Assembly (NCBI RefSeq): GCF_001645385.1
Contig: NZ_LVHI01000008.1
Coordinates: 45,626-109,625, forward strand
Reading direction: 5' to 3'
DNA: 64,000 nucleotides
From: Rhodococcoides kyotonense
GTDB taxonomy: Bacteria > Actinomycetota > Actinomycetes > Mycobacteriales > Mycobacteriaceae
Both the position numbers and the translations under genes were made by a program. Within the stretch, counting starts at the first letter, position 1, and every line of letters starts with the position of its first letter. A model generated the notes under the pieces. That model made no database searches. It was not told where the DNA came from and saw only the letters and a program-made list of their open reading frames with translations. This document shows, piece by piece, positions 1-8,134 of this stretch.

Positions 1-2
1 AC

Positions 3-146
3 GCGGTGTTCCTCGCGCGCGAGCTGCTTCGTGATCCGTACTGGGCACACCGCGCCGCACTCGAGTTGGGCGCGCCACTGCGCTATCCACCCAATTACGC
101 GCGTGCGTTCTCGCGCAGACGTGTGGCTGCGACCGCTCGCAGCTGA
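3..146 (+). CDS. C-terminal end of an old-yellow-enzyme (NADH:flavin oxidoreductase) family protein, cut by the window edge
   Basis: Only the last 47 codons are present, open at the left edge and ending in TGA at 144-146. The translated tail contains ARELLRDPYWAHRAALELG followed by a PPNYARAF stretch. This is the usual ending of FMN-dependent old yellow enzymes, where the last barrel helix reads DPYWxxRAAxxLG and a Tyr-Arg-Ala motif closes the protein. Such enzymes reduce activated alkenes or act as xenobiotic reductases. The substrate cannot be judged from this fragment. It runs in the same direction as the flavoprotein gene that follows 54 bases later. Confidence 0.75.
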   Translation, partial: AVFLARELLRDPYWAHRAALELGAPLRYPPNYARAFSRRRVAATARS

Positions 147-200
147 AGACGAGGACCGTTCGTGCCTTGGGTGCGGGCTCGTAGGAATAGGAAAGCTGAC

Positions 201-1472
201 ATGCAGATGTCCGACCATGCGGTGAGGGTTTACGGCCGCAGTCATTCTCGACACGCTTTCGAAGTGCGAGACTTTCTCAGCCGCAGCGTCGTGCACTTCA
301 CGTGGATCCCGATCGACAGCGACGCTGCCTGCGTCTCCGCATTCGGCCGTCCCATGGAGGACGTCGAGTTTCCCGTCGTCGCGCTACCCGGCGCCGAGAA
401 CATGTACGGACCGTCGCTCACCGAGATCGCCAACCGTCTGGGTTGGGTCAAACAGCCGAGTCGGAAAGAATATGACGTCTCTATATTCGGAGCGGGACCG
501 GCGGGCCTGTCGGCCGCGGTGTACGCGGCATCGGAGGGACTGAGCGTGGTCCTGCTCGAACGCGAGGCCGTGGGCGGGCAAGCCGGTTACAGCAGTCTTA
601 TCGAGAACTACCTCGGATTTCCCGGTGGCGTCTCGGGTGGCGAGTTGGCGGAACGGGCACGGCAACAAGCAGTCTCGTTCGGTGCGGAGCTGCTGCTCAT
701 GCGTGGCGGTGGCATCGGAGCCGAGTTCCGTGACGGGCGCATTCATGCTCAGCTCACCGACGGAACGACGATGGTCGCACGATCCAACATCTGCGCGACG
801 GGCGTGAACTGGCGCAGGCTCGGCCTCGCCAGAGAGGGCGAGTTCATGGGCCGCGGCCTCTTCTACGGCGCAGGAACCAGTGAGGCTCCGAACTGCGCCG
901 ACCAAGAGGTGTTCGTCGTCGGAGGCGGCAACTCCGCGGGCCAAGCGGTGATGAACCTATCCGCCCATGCCCGGCACGTCACCATGCTCGTGCGGGGCCG
1001 ACGGTTGGCCGATACGTTGTCGGACTATCTGGAGCAACGCATCCGAGTGCAACCGAACGTCGACATCCGCTTGTGTTCGCAGGTGTCCGCGCTCGACGGT
1101 TCCGACGGGTTACAGTCCATTCGAATCGTCGATTCGACCACCGGGCGCGTCGAATCGGCCGATACGGGACACCTGTTCGTGTGCATCGGGGGACAGCCGG
1201 ATACGCACTGGGCCGAGGGCACAGGCATCGTGCGAGACTCGGCGGGTTTCCTCGTCACCGGACCCGACCTCGACGGCAACAACTCGAACTGGCCCCTCGA
1301 TCGGCCGCCGTTCTACCTCGAGACGTCGGTGCCCGGCGCTTTCGCGGCAGGCGACGTGCGTCGAAATTCGGTCAAGCGTGTCGCATCGGCGGTAGGAGAA
1401 GGGGCGATGGCGGTGACCTTCGCGCACCGCTTCCTCGCCGAGCAGAGCGACTCGGTACCTGCTAGCAGGTAG
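201..1472 (+). CDS. Thioredoxin-reductase-like FAD/NAD(P)H oxidoreductase with a degenerate glutaredoxin-like N-terminal domain (copy 1)
   Basis: 423 aa from ATG 201, which has GGAAAG about five bases upstream; ATG 207 is an alternative. Residues about 8-82 look like a small thioredoxin-fold domain whose redox motif has decayed to SHSR. Residues 97-102 are the FAD motif GAGPAG, followed by GGQAGYSS and ENYLGFP as in thioredoxin reductases. Residues 241-246 are the NAD(P)H motif GGGNSA, and a GDVRR motif near the C-terminus binds FAD. The CxxC that reduces thioredoxin is absent: the equivalent stretch reads FYGAGTSEA (about 221-229). The protein is therefore a flavin oxidoreductase of unknown acceptor, not a thioredoxin reductase. 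A close paralogue lies at 16756-18012. It sits 22 bases upstream of the DyP peroxidase and could share its transcript. Confidence 0.85.
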   Translation: MQMSDHAVRVYGRSHSRHAFEVRDFLSRSVVHFTWIPIDSDAACVSAFGRPMEDVEFPVVALPGAENMYGPSLTEIANRLGWVKQPSRKEYDVSIFGAGPAGLSAAVYAASEGLSVVLLEREAVGGQAGYSSLIENYLGFPGGVSGGELAERARQQAVSFGAELLLMRGGGIGAEFRDGRIHAQLTDGTTMVARSNICATGVNWRRLGLAREGEFMGRGLFYGAGTSEAPNCADQEVFVVGGGNSAGQAVMNLSAHARHVTMLVRGRRLADTLSDYLEQRIRVQPNVDIRLCSQVSALDGSDGLQSIRIVDSTTGRVESADTGHLFVCIGGQPDTHWAEGTGIVRDSAGFLVTGPDLDGNNSNWPLDRPPFYLETSVPGAFAAGDVRRNSVKRVASAVGEGAMAVTFAHRFLAEQSDSVPASR

Positions 1473-1494
1473 TAGTGAGTTCACGGAAGCGTCA

Positions 1495-2553
1495 ATGCCA
1501 ATCACATCGCAATCTGTGAGGCTGAATCTTGTGACCCAGCAACCAGTTTTGTCCCCGCTGACCACCGCCGCGATCTTTCTCGTCGTCACCATCGACGACG
1601 GCGGTGAAGACACAGTACGAGACCTTCTCGCCGACATTCAAGGTGTGCAACGTTCGGTCGGGTTCCGGGTACCAGAGGGGAAGCTGGCGTGCGTGGTGGG
1701 GATCGGTTCGACAGCGTGGGACAGGCTGTTCGACGGCCCACGTCCTGCCGGACTGCACCCGTTCGTTCCGGTCCGCGGTGAAAAGCACAGTGCGCCCGCA
1801 ACACCGGGTGATCTGCTGTTCCATTTTCGCGCACAGCAAGCCGATTTGGTCTTCGAGATGGCGACTCGAATAATGAGGGCGCTCGATGGTTCCGTCACCG
1901 TCGTCGACGAAGTGCACGGGTTCAAGTACTTCGAGATGCGCGATCTGATGGGGTTCGTCGATGGCACCGAAAATCCGACGGGCGACGACGCAGCCGAGGC
2001 CGTGACGGTCGGCGACGAAGACGCGGAGTTTCTCGGAGGCAGCTATGTCGTCGTACAGAAGTACTTGCACGACATGGATTCATGGAATTCACTGTCTACT
2101 GAAGCGCAGGAGAAGGTCATCGGGCGGAGCAAGCTCGACGACATCGAGATGGCCGACCACGTCAAACCGTCGAACTCGCACATAGCGCTCAACGTCATCG
2201 AGGACGACGACGGCAATCAGTTGCAGATCCTGCGCGACAACATGCCTTTCGGGACCATCGGGACGAAGGAATTCGGTACCTATTTCATCGGCTATTCCGC
2301 GACGCCGACCGTGATCGAGAGAATGCTGCGCAACATGTTCGTCGGGAATCCCATCGGCAACCACGATCGCATTCTCGACTTCTCCACCGCCGTGACAGGC
2401 TCGCTGTTCTTCGTCCCCACCGTGGATTTCCTCGAGAATGCGCCCACCAACCCACAAGCACCGAAATCGTCGGAGCGGGAAACTGTATCGGACGGTTCAC
2501 TCGGAATCGGTAGTCTCGCAAAAATTGTCGGAAAGAAAGTAACTGTCCTATGA
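1495..2553 (+). CDS. dyp: DyP-type heme peroxidase (DypB class), encapsulin cargo
   Basis: 352 aa, the normal length for B-type dye-decolourising peroxidases. FVDGTENPTG holds the distal Asp156. The proximal heme ligand is His229 in PSNSHI. Distal Arg247 and Asn249 lie in LRDNM. From remembered numbering of Rhodococcus jostii DypB (Asp153, His226, Arg244, Asn246), all four are shifted by exactly three. Residues 333-341 read DGSLGIGSL, the C-terminal peptide that loads DyP into encapsulin shells. GGAAG precedes ATG 1495; a GTG at 1531 is a less likely start. The stop overlaps the encapsulin start as ATGA, so the two are translationally coupled. It oxidises substrates with hydrogen peroxide inside the nanocompartment. 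Confidence 0.96.
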   Translation: MPITSQSVRLNLVTQQPVLSPLTTAAIFLVVTIDDGGEDTVRDLLADIQGVQRSVGFRVPEGKLACVVGIGSTAWDRLFDGPRPAGLHPFVPVRGEKHSAPATPGDLLFHFRAQQADLVFEMATRIMRALDGSVTVVDEVHGFKYFEMRDLMGFVDGTENPTGDDAAEAVTVGDEDAEFLGGSYVVVQKYLHDMDSWNSLSTEAQEKVIGRSKLDDIEMADHVKPSNSHIALNVIEDDDGNQLQILRDNMPFGTIGTKEFGTYFIGYSATPTVIERMLRNMFVGNPIGNHDRILDFSTAVTGSLFFVPTVDFLENAPTNPQAPKSSERETVSDGSLGIGSLAKIVGKKVTVL

Positions 2554-3359
2554 GTAATCTGCATCGCGAACTGGCACCCATCTCGGTATCGGCGTGGGCC
2601 GAGATCGACGAGGAAGCCAGGCGCACGTTCGAGCGCAACGTCGCGGGTCGGCGCGTGGTCGACGTCGAAGGCCCTGCGGGGCCCACGCTCGCAGCGGTGG
2701 GTACCGGACATCTACGGCGCATCGAACCGATCTTCGACGGCGTGTTCGTCCACGCGCGCGAGACGAAACCGATAGTGGAGTTGAGGGTGCCGTTCACGGT
2801 CAGCAGACAGGCCGTCGACGACGTCGAGCGCGGCGCGAGCGACTCGGACTGGCAGCCGGTGAAAGATGCTGCGACGCTGGCCGCATTCGCGGAGGATCGT
2901 GCGATCTTCGAGGGTTACGCCGCCGCGGACATCATCGGCTTGCGGGTCGCGACGGCCAACCTCGAACTCGAGCTTCCCGCCGACATTCGGGGGTATCCCG
3001 AAACCGTCAGCCGCGCAATCACGATGCTGCGTCTGACCGGAGTCAACGGCCCGTATTCACTGGTCCTCGGAGCCGATGCGTTCACTGCGATCAACGAGAC
3101 CTCCGATCACGGCTACCCGATCAGCGAGCACCTTCGACGTGTGCTCGACGGCGACATCGTCTGGGCGCCTGCAGTTCCCGGTGCGTTCTTGCTGTCCACA
3201 CGCGGCGGAGACTTTGCGTTGCACCTCGGGCAGGACCTGTCCATCGGTTACTCCTCCCACGACGCCGAGAAGATCGAGCTGTACTTCCAGGAGTCACTGA
3301 CCTTCACCGCGTACACGAGCGAAGCCGTCGTGTCCCTCGGCGCGCCCTCTGGGAGGTGA
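2550..3359 (+). CDS. enc: Encapsulin shell protein (family 1, linocin M18-like)
   Basis: 269 aa, the usual length of family 1 encapsulins with the HK97 phage-capsid fold. The N-terminus (LHRELAPISVSAWAEIDEEA) and the middle (RVATANLELELPADIRGYP) are typical of the family. The segment TGVNGPYSLVLGADAF is the conserved shell core. Sixty or more copies assemble into a protein compartment around the DyP cargo. The start overlaps the DyP stop by four bases. The last 66 bases overlap the end of the convergent histidine-kinase gene on the other strand, so the two genes share coding DNA at their 3' ends. No separate promoter is visible, so expression should follow DyP. Confidence 0.96.
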   Translation: MSNLHRELAPISVSAWAEIDEEARRTFERNVAGRRVVDVEGPAGPTLAAVGTGHLRRIEPIFDGVFVHARETKPIVELRVPFTVSRQAVDDVERGASDSDWQPVKDAATLAAFAEDRAIFEGYAAADIIGLRVATANLELELPADIRGYPETVSRAITMLRLTGVNGPYSLVLGADAFTAINETSDHGYPISEHLRRVLDGDIVWAPAVPGAFLLSTRGGDFALHLGQDLSIGYSSHDAEKIELYFQESLTFTAYTSEAVVSLGAPSGR

Positions 3360-4679
3360 CGGAGGCCGGCCGGCTATGCGGACGGTCAAGGTGGTTCCGG
3401 AGTCCGGCGTGCTCCGCAACGTGAGTGTTCCTCCGACGGCGGCTACTCGGTCGCGTAGGCCGATCAAGCCGGAACCCGAAGTGAAGTCGGCTCCACCGCA
3501 ACCGTCGTCGGAGACAATCAGGTCGAACACCGCGGTGGTTGATTCGGCCGAGATCGTCACCTCCGTCGCACCCGAGTACTTTGCGGCATTGGTCAAGGCC
3601 TCGGCGACGACGTAGTAGGCAGCAACTTCGATAGCGTCTGGCAAGCGTGCGGGAATGTCGGTGTTCAACGAGACTGGAATCGAACTCCGCCGAGCGAGAG
3701 TTTTCAACGCGTGTGCCAGGCCGCCACGGGTCAGGATCGCCGGGTGGATGCCGCGGGACAGTTCGCGTAGGTCTTCGTGTATTCGGGTGAGCGTTTCGAT
3801 GCTTCCGTCAACGCGTTGTCGAAGCTCGGGCAGTTGTTCCGGTACAGCGGCCTGGACAGATCGCAGTTGCAGGCCGAGGGAGACGATATGTTGCTGTGCC
3901 CCGTCGTGCAGATCACGCTCGATTGTTCGGCGTGCGTGGTCACTTGCGGCTACCACTCGTGCCCGCGATCTAGTCAGTTCATGCCGAGTCTCCTGAGCCT
4001 GAAGTGCAGCAGTGAGAAGGGATTCGAGTGCCGGCACGATCCGGCGTACTCGCCTCGTGTCAGCAGCTTGTAGCCCTCGCGGTACGAGGAGCGCGCCGAT
4101 CACAGTCGGACCGTCGGTAAGGGCGATTGCCTCCCGGTCGGCGTCGAGTGATGGCGCCGGTCCGAGCACGATGCACGTGTGCGGTCGTGGTAGATCGAGT
4201 TCGGAGGTGAGGCGCTCGCCGGCATCGTCGAGCATTTTCCTGATGTCGGAGGTCATGAGCATCGACCGCGCAAGCCGTGCGAGGAGGTCGGCTTCCTGTC
4301 TGCGTTGCTCGGATTCGACTGCACGTAGTCGTGATTGGCCGACGAGGACATTGGTGACCAGAGCGAGCACGGTGAAGACGAGCACCGCGGGGACGAGGCT
4401 GATGCTGTCCTCGGAAGCATGAATGTAGGCGTAGGCGGCAGCGCTGGCGACGGAGGTTGCAATCGAGATGCGAAAGCCCCACCCAGCCGAGACGATCAAT
4501 ACACCGAACATGAACACCGCACCGAACGAGTTCTCTGGCGCAATCTGCTTCAGTTGCAGGACCACTGTCACTTCGACGGCGATCAAACACAGCGAGAGAA
4601 CAACACCCCAAGTTCCGGCGGGAGTGCTGGGTCGCAGCACCCTTCGAATGAGGCGTTCGTGGAATGGGACGGTCGTCAC
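3294..4679 (-). CDS. NarL-type sensor histidine kinase (HisKA_3), integral membrane
   Basis: 461 aa if read from GTG 4679; a longer reading frame upstream would collide with the receiver gene on the other strand. Hydrophobic segments lie at about 24-43, 52-75 and 93-113, followed by a charged coiled coil (about 115-140). The HisKA_3 phosphoacceptor is His258 in ERDLHDGAQQH. ATPase boxes follow: EALTNAAKYSGA (N box), SDDGCGG (G1) and GSGLIGLRDRV (G2). The short periplasmic loops suggest it senses a membrane or cytoplasmic signal. The regulator at 5107-5766 is the obvious partner and faces the same way. Its last 66 bases overlap the encapsulin gene antiparallel, which is unusually long. Confidence 0.85.
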   Translation of the reverse strand: MTTVPFHERLIRRVLRPSTPAGTWGVVLSLCLIAVEVTVVLQLKQIAPENSFGAVFMFGVLIVSAGWGFRISIATSVASAAAYAYIHASEDSISLVPAVLVFTVLALVTNVLVGQSRLRAVESEQRRQEADLLARLARSMLMTSDIRKMLDDAGERLTSELDLPRPHTCIVLGPAPSLDADREAIALTDGPTVIGALLVPRGLQAADTRRVRRIVPALESLLTAALQAQETRHELTRSRARVVAASDHARRTIERDLHDGAQQHIVSLGLQLRSVQAAVPEQLPELRQRVDGSIETLTRIHEDLRELSRGIHPAILTRGGLAHALKTLARRSSIPVSLNTDIPARLPDAIEVAAYYVVAEALTNAAKYSGATEVTISAESTTAVFDLIVSDDGCGGADFTSGSGLIGLRDRVAAVGGTLTLRSTPDSGTTLTVRIAGRPPSPPRGRAEGHDGFARVRGEGQ

Positions 4680-4748
4680 GACGATGCTCGTCTGATTTTC
4701 CGGGTAGCGGGAATGCCACCGATCTTGTCTTCTGACAGTCTCGATACC

Positions 4749-5135
4749 ATGCTCTTCTCGGATTCTCGCTGCTTGATCGTCGACGACAGTGCTGCCTTCT
4801 GCGCTGCTGCGAAGACGGTGCTGTTCGAGGCCGGTGCCGCAGTCGTCGGGACGGCCGCGACGTCCGCGGACGCAGTGGTGGTTGCCAACACGATTTCGCC
4901 GCAACTGATTATCGTCGACATCGACTTGGGCGCAGAGAGTGGTTTCGACGTCGTAGAGATGCTGAGTACCGGTGACCGGGACCCGCAGCCGGCGATCGTG
5001 TTGGTATCCACGCATGATGAGACAGACTTCATGGATTTGATCGATGTGAGTTCGGCAGTCGGGTTTCTTCCGAAGTTCGAGTTGTCCGCGACGTCGCTTC
5101 TGCAGCTCATGAACTCACCGAGTCGAGATACATGA
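4749..5135 (+). CDS. Stand-alone response-regulator receiver domain protein
   Basis: 128 aa from ATG 4749; an in-frame ATG at 4713 would add 12 residues. It is a single CheY-like receiver: acidic pair in VDDSAAF, phospho-acceptor Asp in IIVDIDLG, the Thr/Ser switch in VLVSTHDE and the conserved Lys in FLPKFE. There is no output domain. It lies on the opposite strand between the histidine kinase (start 4679) and its LuxR-type regulator (end 5107), overlapping the latter by 29 bases. It could act as a phosphate sink, or as a connector that competes with the regulator for the kinase. That role is inference; the receiver identity is secure. Confidence 0.85.
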   Translation: MLFSDSRCLIVDDSAAFCAAAKTVLFEAGAAVVGTAATSADAVVVANTISPQLIIVDIDLGAESGFDVVEMLSTGDRDPQPAIVLVSTHDETDFMDLIDVSSAVGFLPKFELSATSLLQLMNSPSRDT

Positions 5136-5766
5136 TCACGGCGCGGACACGTCGGTGGTCGTCGGGTGCGTCGGGCAGATTCAGTTTCGTGAGAATGCTC
5201 CGAACATGCTTCTCGACGGTTCCCTCGGTGATCCACAATCGGCGCCCGATTCCGGAGTTCGACAGTCCTTCGGCCATGAGAGCGAGTACGTCGCGTTCGC
5301 GTGCGCTCAAGGCATCGAGTGGATTGTTCTTCTTGTTCGCCGACAGTAGTTCGTAGACCAGCGCCGGGTCGATGACCGAGGCTCCGCCGGCGACTCGATC
5401 GATGGCATGGAGGAAATCCTCGAGGTCGGTGACCCTGCTCTTGAGCAGGTATCCGGTCGACTTGCCGCCTTCGAGTATTTCGAGCGCGTGGTCGATTTCG
5501 ACGTGCGCGGACAGTAGTAGTACTGCCACGTCGGGATGTTCCGACCGAATTCGTGCCGCGGCGTCGAGTCCTTCGGCGGTGTACGTCGGTGGCATTCGGA
5601 TGTCGATGACGGCGAGCCGTGGCTGAGTTGTCTCGACTTCGCTGAGTAACTCGATCGGATCGCCAGCTTGAGCGACAACGTCGTGCCCTGCGTGTCTGAG
5701 CACGCTGACGACACCTTCGCGCAGCAGCACATCGTCGTCGGCGACGACCACGCGTACACCGGTCAT
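5107..5766 (-). CDS. NarL/LuxR-family response regulator
   Basis: 219 aa. The N-terminal receiver has VVADDD, the phospho-acceptor Asp in AVIDIRMP, LLLSAH and the Lys in YLLKSRV. The C-terminal LuxR helix-turn-helix (about 150-205) reads LSARERDVLALMAEGLSNSGIG and then TEGTVEKHVRSILTKL. AAGGAA lies a few bases before ATG 5766. It is the likely partner of the HisKA_3 kinase at 3294-4679, although the lone receiver gene sits between them on the other strand. The MFS gene upstream on the same strand ends 58 bases before its start, so they may be cotranscribed and functionally linked. Confidence 0.93.
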   Translation of the reverse strand: MTGVRVVVADDDVLLREGVVSVLRHAGHDVVAQAGDPIELLSEVETTQPRLAVIDIRMPPTYTAEGLDAAARIRSEHPDVAVLLLSAHVEIDHALEILEGGKSTGYLLKSRVTDLEDFLHAIDRVAGGASVIDPALVYELLSANKKNNPLDALSARERDVLALMAEGLSNSGIGRRLWITEGTVEKHVRSILTKLNLPDAPDDHRRVRAVIMYLDSVSS

Positions 5767-5824
5767 GAGTTTCCTTCCACGAGTTCAGCTGGTGAAAGCG
5801 TCTCGGACGAACGCACCGCCGGCA

Positions 5825-7135
5825 TCAGTCGTCTGACTCGAACCAGACGGATGAACCGGCAAAAGGGCCCGAAGGCGTGCTGTCGGAACTCACAGCGTGG
5901 CGTGGGACGCGGTGTCGGTTCCGAGATTCGACCGTCAGCAGGACGAAGGCGAACGTTGCCAGTAGAGCGACGACTGCAGCGAAGACGATGCCCGCCGTGA
6001 TCAGACCCGACTGCGTCGCCAATGCTCCTGCGCCGATGACCGGTAGCGAGAGGGCGATGTAGACCACGACGAAGAACGCCGAGGTCACATCGGCCCGGCC
6101 GTGCTGGGGCAGCTCGCTGGTGATGCTTGCGATGCCGCTCTTGAAAATGAATCCTTGACCGGTGCCGCAGACGATCGCTGCGGCCAGTAGGAGGGTAAGC
6201 GAGCTCACCCAGAGCGACAGCGCCAGAACGGCAACGCCGACAACCAGGACGACGCAACCGCGGCGCTGCGCGGTGAGGTGGTTTCGGCCGCGCAACACGC
6301 CCTGGGCGAGCGCCGAGGATGCGAAAACGACGAAGACCACCGCTCCGGTGACTGCGTGGTTGGAGATGCCGAGCACACCTGCGACGAAGCCAGGGGAGAT
6401 CGCGCTGAAGAGCCCCATGACCGCAAAGCCGGCGAATCCGGCGACCGACGCGCGGATGAAATCGCTGCGCACCGCCGACGGCACGGACAGCCACTGCAGG
6501 CGTGGCCGGACACCCGGTGCAACCACCACCGTCTCGGGCGCACGATAGACGACAAGTGCCGCTATCACGAGCAGCAGTGCGTGCACGACGTATGTCACCT
6601 GGGTCGGGTCTGGAAGATATTGCACGAGAACACCTGCCATCAACGGGCCGAGTCCGAGGCCACCGATGTTCGCTGCGGTGGCCACTGCCGGAGCAGCACT
6701 TCGCCACTTCTCCGGCGCCATTTCGAGCAAGGTTACGGTAGCGGTCCCGACAAAGGCCCCAGCCGATATCCCGGAGAGCACCCGGCCGATCAACAGTGTC
6801 GTCAGGGAATCGGCGAACACGAAAACAACCGCGCTGAGGATACCCATGATGATCGCGGCGATCAGCATCGGACGCCGGCCGACAGCGTCCGACCATCGTC
6901 CGAACGCCAGGAGCGCTCCGAGAACGCCGAGGGCATACATGGCGAATATCACCGTGATGATTAATTCCGAGAAGCCGAATTGCGCTTCGTAGAGCGAGTA
7001 CTCCGGCGCAGGCATGGTTGTCCCCATCATGACTACGATGAAGGCGTAAGCGACCCCGACGAACGCCGTCGCCGACGATAACGGCTGACGTCCACGCCGG
7101 GGTCGATCGTGTTCTGCGCCTGCGAGTTCGGTCAT
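5825..7135 (-). CDS. MFS transporter, 12 transmembrane segments
   Basis: 436 aa with a cytoplasmic N-terminus (RPRRGRQPL) and about 12 hydrophobic segments. The loop 2-3 signature is GRWSDAVGRRP, a standard MFS motif A. Loop 4-5 carries GRVLSGISAGAFVGTATV, similar to sugar-efflux and multidrug permeases. The C-terminus is a hydrophilic tail rich in Ser and Pro. The substrate is unknown; export of a small molecule is most likely from the general form. It lies upstream of the LuxR-type response regulator on the same strand, which may control it. Confidence 0.85.
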   Translation of the reverse strand: MTELAGAEHDRPRRGRQPLSSATAFVGVAYAFIVVMMGTTMPAPEYSLYEAQFGFSELIITVIFAMYALGVLGALLAFGRWSDAVGRRPMLIAAIIMGILSAVVFVFADSLTTLLIGRVLSGISAGAFVGTATVTLLEMAPEKWRSAAPAVATAANIGGLGLGPLMAGVLVQYLPDPTQVTYVVHALLLVIAALVVYRAPETVVVAPGVRPRLQWLSVPSAVRSDFIRASVAGFAGFAVMGLFSAISPGFVAGVLGISNHAVTGAVVFVVFASSALAQGVLRGRNHLTAQRRGCVVLVVGVAVLALSLWVSSLTLLLAAAIVCGTGQGFIFKSGIASITSELPQHGRADVTSAFFVVVYIALSLPVIGAGALATQSGLITAGIVFAAVVALLATFAFVLLTVESRNRHRVPRHAVSSDSTPSGPFAGSSVWFESDD

Positions 7136-7234
7136 CGTATGTCCCCTGTCATCGGCCGTCGGAGGACGGTCGAACGTAGTATCGGCGGGTGGGTTCAGCG
7201 TGGCCGACTGCGGCGGTGGCGGTATCAGGTCGAG

Positions 7235-7951
7235 TCATACCGTTGCCGGCGCGGTTCGTTGTATGTGTGTACCCATGTGGGCGTTCAAAGTGATCAGGTA
7301 GGCAGTCAACCCTGCCAGCGCGGGAACGAGCGGTGCGGCTATCGGAGCGACGAGCACGACGACCGCCACCACGAGCGCACCGAATACCAGGGTTGCGATC
7401 GACGCTGCCCTGATCCAGACGTACTCCCGTCGTCCGGAGGCCACGTCGTCGAGCAGCGACACCATCGTTCCGGTGACGAACGTCGTGGTCAGCGCGCCCG
7501 GAGCTTTCATACGGCGGGCGACGACGGTCTGTACCGCCATGGCCACAGCGGACAGACAGATCAACATGAGTACGACTTGCGGTCCAGCGTTGTCGTGGGC
7601 CACCGACCACGTCACCATGATCGCGATCTGAGCTGCAGCACCCACAGCCAGCAGTGAAATCGATTTACGTTCAACATGTTCTGGCGTTCCTCGGGTGCAG
7701 CGCAGTGCCCTCCACGCGGTCAGCGCGAACACCACGATCGCGAAGCTCGCTCCGATCACGACGTGCCCGTAAGCATTTCGGCCGACCATCCCGACCAGGA
7801 TCAAATTTCCGGTCATGTTCGCTGTGAAAATCCCTCCGAGCAGGATGAATGCGAACGCGTCGGCACCTCCCGCGCCGAACGAGAGCAGGAGAGTGGTGGC
7901 GTGTTGCGATGCCGAAGACCGATGTATCGATTTCGCTGCGGGAGTGGACAC
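7235..7951 (-). CDS. DUF1275 (YoaK-like) integral membrane protein
   Basis: 238 aa from GTG 7951 (an earlier GTG at 8029 would give 264 aa; neither has a clear ribosome site). Early residues LLLSFGAGGADAFAFILLGGIFTANMTGN match the start of DUF1275 proteins: an Ala-Gly-x-x-Asp helix followed by FTANMTGN. The GALTTTFVTGTMVSL stretch in the middle is also typical. Six to seven hydrophobic segments are visible. The family is poorly characterised and possibly transports small molecules. An inverted pair of GTCATTCGAC-like boxes lies between this gene and the divergent molybdopterin oxidoreductase, which favours the shorter start. Confidence 0.75.
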   Translation of the reverse strand: MSTPAAKSIHRSSASQHATTLLLSFGAGGADAFAFILLGGIFTANMTGNLILVGMVGRNAYGHVVIGASFAIVVFALTAWRALRCTRGTPEHVERKSISLLAVGAAAQIAIMVTWSVAHDNAGPQVVLMLICLSAVAMAVQTVVARRMKAPGALTTTFVTGTMVSLLDDVASGRREYVWIRAASIATLVFGALVVAVVVLVAPIAAPLVPALAGLTAYLITLNAHMGTHIQRTAPATV

Positions 7952-7989
7952 CTCAGAAGTGTCGCCGCCGAGACCGGATTTGCGATTGA

Positions 7990-8051
7990 GTCGAATGACC
8001 TGAGGTCTGTGCCTCGTTCGGTCTCGCACGCGGATGGTCGAGTCATTCGAC
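7990..8051. promoter_or_regulatory. Inverted pair of 10-bp boxes between the DUF1275 gene and the FdhF-like gene
   Basis: GTCGAATGAC at 7990-7999 is the exact reverse complement of GTCATTCGAC at 8042-8051. The pair lies in the divergent spacer and could be a two-site operator serving both genes. The same decamer recurs at 25534-25543, with near copies at 12749, 12684-12697 and 14851. Confidence 0.4.
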
Positions 8052-8134
8052 TGATGGCATAGACCGACGAAAACTCGATACTGGGCACGCGCGGGCACCG
8101 TTGTGCCGTGCCGGACCGCGATTACAGGAGCGCC

